A DNA stretch of 64,000 nucleotides from Galbula dea (taxonomy: Eukaryota > Chordata > Aves > Piciformes > Galbulidae), in the NCBI GenBank assembly GCA_013399015.1, contig VWZX01010095.1, positions 1,240,001 to 1,304,000 on the forward strand, written 5' to 3'. Each line of letters opens with the position of its first letter. Within the stretch, counting starts at the first letter, position 1. Under the pieces are notes generated by a model. It did not search any database and had not been told where the DNA came from. It worked only from the letters and a program-made list of their open reading frames with translations. Both the position numbers and the translations under genes were made by a program. This document shows positions 61,301 to 64,000 of this stretch, in pieces.

Positions 61301-64000
61301 TTTAATCTACTAATTTCTGATGTAAATAAAACTACTGCCTCATTCCATAGAAGAAATTCCACAGAAGAAGAGCTGTTAATGATGACATTACACTGAAAAA
61401 AAGCTGAACAGTCAAACACTCTGATATTAGATGATTTCCATGTTTCCATGCAAGCAGCTGTTCCCACGCAGGACACGTATGCATTTGCAATCCTCCTCTC
61501 AGGAAGGACAACACCAACCTTGCCAGTACATTCGTTAACACTGAAATTCTGAGGCATTCCACATGGGAAGTACTGGAGTTAAAAACAGCTCGAAACACAA
61601 TGTTATAATTAGGAGACCTTGGTAATGCTGAAGGTTAGGATTCATTCCTGTAAATACTTGGATACTTCAGGGCTTCAAAACTCACCCCAGAGTAATAAAT
61701 ATTAGGGCTGTAACTTACAGAGAACTACTAAGATTTGGGGTTTGTATGCAGTTAGGAGTTGAACCTTGGTATCCCTACTTGCACTTAAAATATGCCATTT
61801 TTCATCAGTATGTCTTTAATGTCTTTAACATTTACAGAACATCAGTGACAGTAATTGTGATAGAACTGTCAAATGGTAGGGATATAACAAGATGACAACT
61901 ATTTCTTCACAAGAGGTATCAGCTGTTTAGAGTAACTCCTTGTTCCCTGCCCCTCCAGCCTCTTTGTACCATTTCTATTATCAGCAACCCTCTGCTGCCT
62001 ACTACCACCTTTTCCACCCTTTCTTCACCAGTTTCATGATGCTGTTTACAACACCTTGCCCTGTTCTAACAATCATAACTCTAGGATAGCCTACCCTAGG
62101 AACGACCCATCTCTTCACTCTTAGCCTAGACCAACCTGTTACACTTTTATGTTACATGTGCAATAATTCCATTTTCACTTGTGTTTTAAGAGGATATCTC
62201 AATAAAGTACAGCAACAAATGGCTTTAAAACTGCTTGGGTCACATAAAAGGATTCCAACAACAAAGCATATTTGCTCGACCAGCTGAACATACTGGAGAG
62301 AAGCCTGCCTTTCTTTTCAATTTCAGAAGTAAATTAAACTTTGTAGGTTGCAATGATTGGAGTGGCTTTGCAAGCTTGCAAGGTTGCTTGTCCAGTGCTT
62401 TACACCTACTATATACTTTTCTACTTAAATATGCATGCACAAAATAACGATTGACACAGGCTCTGTCCTGTGATGTTCTGCCGAGAAAGATGAAAGAAAT
62501 CACGAGTATATTTTGTCTTCATGTAACACAATGAGTCTGAAGTTAGCAGAAGTCCTTTCTACCTTTGGCAAGTCTGTTCTACCTGCAATGGATTTTTTCC
62601 CCCTTTTTTAAAAAAAAGAAACATTCAGGTTGTCAAAAGTCATGCAAAACTTCTCAGTAAAAGACAGCTTATCATGTAAGAGGTTTTCAGCCTTGCTTTC
62701 AAACACTTTTCCACCAGTACAGCATCTACTCATGCTAAATAAGTCAGGACGGATGGCCCCATGGAAAACCAAAGCCATTTTGCTAGTGCACAGCAAACTG
62801 GCTCAGATGCCCTAAGGGAGCTATACCTTATACTGAATGACCCTAACAAGAGGTGAAGCCAGAAGATAATATTCTGGTCTAAATGGAGACAAAGAAAATA
62901 TTGCCATTTATTTCAGCTAGGACAAGATTATCTATGGCCATTTACAATGCACTTCATACAAATATTCATCATCCTGTTCTCAGGGTAATGAAAAAGAAGC
63001 TGCTTGAGTCCTTTTACTCACCAGACAATTAAGAAAAGTTCTGTCAGCCTACAATACTGTCTTCAAACTGGAGCCCTTCCGTAGCACCCTGACCAGTTAG
63101 GATAGAAACTTTTAACATCACATTGCACCATGTTGCAACTCATTTCAATACATCACAGAGTGGGACTATGAATGAGAGAACCTTCTCTCTGAAGCACAGT
63201 CAACCCTTACAGTAACTGCTGACCTGCATTACTTACTGGTACAGTAACAAAAATAATGCCTGCCAAACACTGACATTAAATATAATCTGTCTGGGAAACG
63301 GAAGGAAGATTTAATATCCAGAACAGAAGACAGCCCAAAGTCAACATGTAAGTGATGGATATTTATGGCTTCTAAACTAATGAGTAAATGGCATTGCTTT
63401 TCATTAAGATTCAAGTATGGATAAATAATGTATAGATCTACTGATACTCAGAACTATTTTGAGTTACTTCGGGTTTTACTTTTGTCAGTCTTCTGCTATA
63501 TCTGCTTATGTAGTGGGAGAGGCACCATACAGATACCTGTGGAAAAGTGCCTGGTACACTCAGCATTGCCACAACCACAGACTCAGACCACGGATTTCTC
63601 AAAACCAGAATCAGACACTTGAGGCTAGGAATCACAGGAATCAGTATGCTGTGCAAGAAGAAACCAGAAAGGGTAATATGTCCTATAAAGGCTCTGTTCA
63701 AGCTCTCACTGCCTGAGATTTAAGCCTCTCCTAGAAGTGCCACTTAGCCCGAGATTCAGTCTGACGCAGCTGCCACCTCCCCTCTAGGAACTAGTGCCTA
63801 GATAATTCCTTTCTATATACCCACCTCAACTGTCCCTTAATTTTCACTTTTTAAGATGTCTAGAGACAAAACCAGCATGGCTTCCTCTAATATAGCATCT
63901 AAACATTGCAATGAAAGTGTTTAATGTGCTTAGCCTGAAGTTTAACCCCACATCTTCAAGCCTCCAGGAGAAGCCTTTTCCTCCAGGGTATGGGCCAGCA

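Larger units (their letters stand above)
52090..64000. other. Non-coding single-copy DNA, 3' part of window
   Basis: Nearly 12 kb with no recognised gene or full transposon. It contains a 31-bp tandem duplication at 58.26 kb and a possible ancient repeat relic at 55.6 kb. Open frames reach about 106 codons on either strand and resemble nothing known. A frame at 62235-62447 contains the letters HTGEKP, a zinc-finger linker, but without flanking C2H2 fingers (see rejected items). Confidence 0.65.

Noticed and set aside
62235..62447. HTGEKP motif, the linker of C2H2 zinc-finger proteins, in a 70-codon plus-strand frame
   Set aside because: No C-x2-C ... H-x3-H finger precedes or follows the motif, and only one linker is present, so it is taken as coincidence.
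1..64000. tRNA, rRNA, small RNA genes, CRISPR arrays and bacterial-type operons
   Set aside because: No B-box-like GGTTCGANTCC, no rRNA-like segment, no regularly spaced repeats and no ribosome-binding-site-led gene runs were seen; the sequence is vertebrate in character.

Overview
This window looks like a piece of a bird nuclear genome with no recognisable protein-coding gene. The avian assignment rests on several truncated CR1 non-LTR retrotransposons with the characteristic bird 3' ends (GGTTGGACTAGATGATC ... TTCCAACC ... ATTCTGTGATTCTG, or its complement). It is supported by one solo retroviral LTR starting TGTCCTGGTTTGGG on the minus strand, a terminus I recall from avian endogenous retroviruses. 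Base composition is AT-rich and CpG-poor, with short microsatellites and no bacterial, plasmid or phage features. The order or species cannot be fixed from these elements.

Layout. 1-10,598: single-copy AT-rich DNA with a G-rich tract near 870, small tandem duplications and, at 80-131, a weak promoter-like arrangement. 10,599-11,401: an intact solo LTR (minus strand, 803 bp, TG...CA ends, 5-bp target duplication CTTGC). 11,402-25,476: single-copy DNA with two possible ancient MIR-type SINE remnants and two TA-rich microsatellites. 25,477-26,953: two minus-strand CR1 fragments. 26,954-42,750: single-copy DNA with two more minus-strand CR1 fragments (31.5 kb and 37.4 kb), a pyrimidine tract and a G4-capable C-rich tract. 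42,751-43,237: the best preserved CR1, plus strand, carrying the frameshifted C-terminal end of the CR1 ORF2 protein. 43,238-64,000: single-copy DNA with two very short CR1 3' tails (46.8 kb and 52.0 kb), an A/C-rich tract at 47.6 kb and a perfect-but-one 31-bp tandem duplication at 58.3 kb.

No open frame is convincingly a gene. The longest is about 145 codons, roughly what chance gives in 64 kb of AT-rich DNA read in six frames, and none outside the CR1 remnants resembles a family I know. No tRNA, rRNA, CRISPR array, operon or phage structure was seen. The window is best read as a gene desert or the interior of a large intron. The informative content is the retroelement record: at least two CR1 3'-end types, one comparatively CpG-rich (probably younger) solo LTR, and possible much older amniote repeat relics. 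I found no convincing undescribed biological system; the findings are modest and ranked accordingly.
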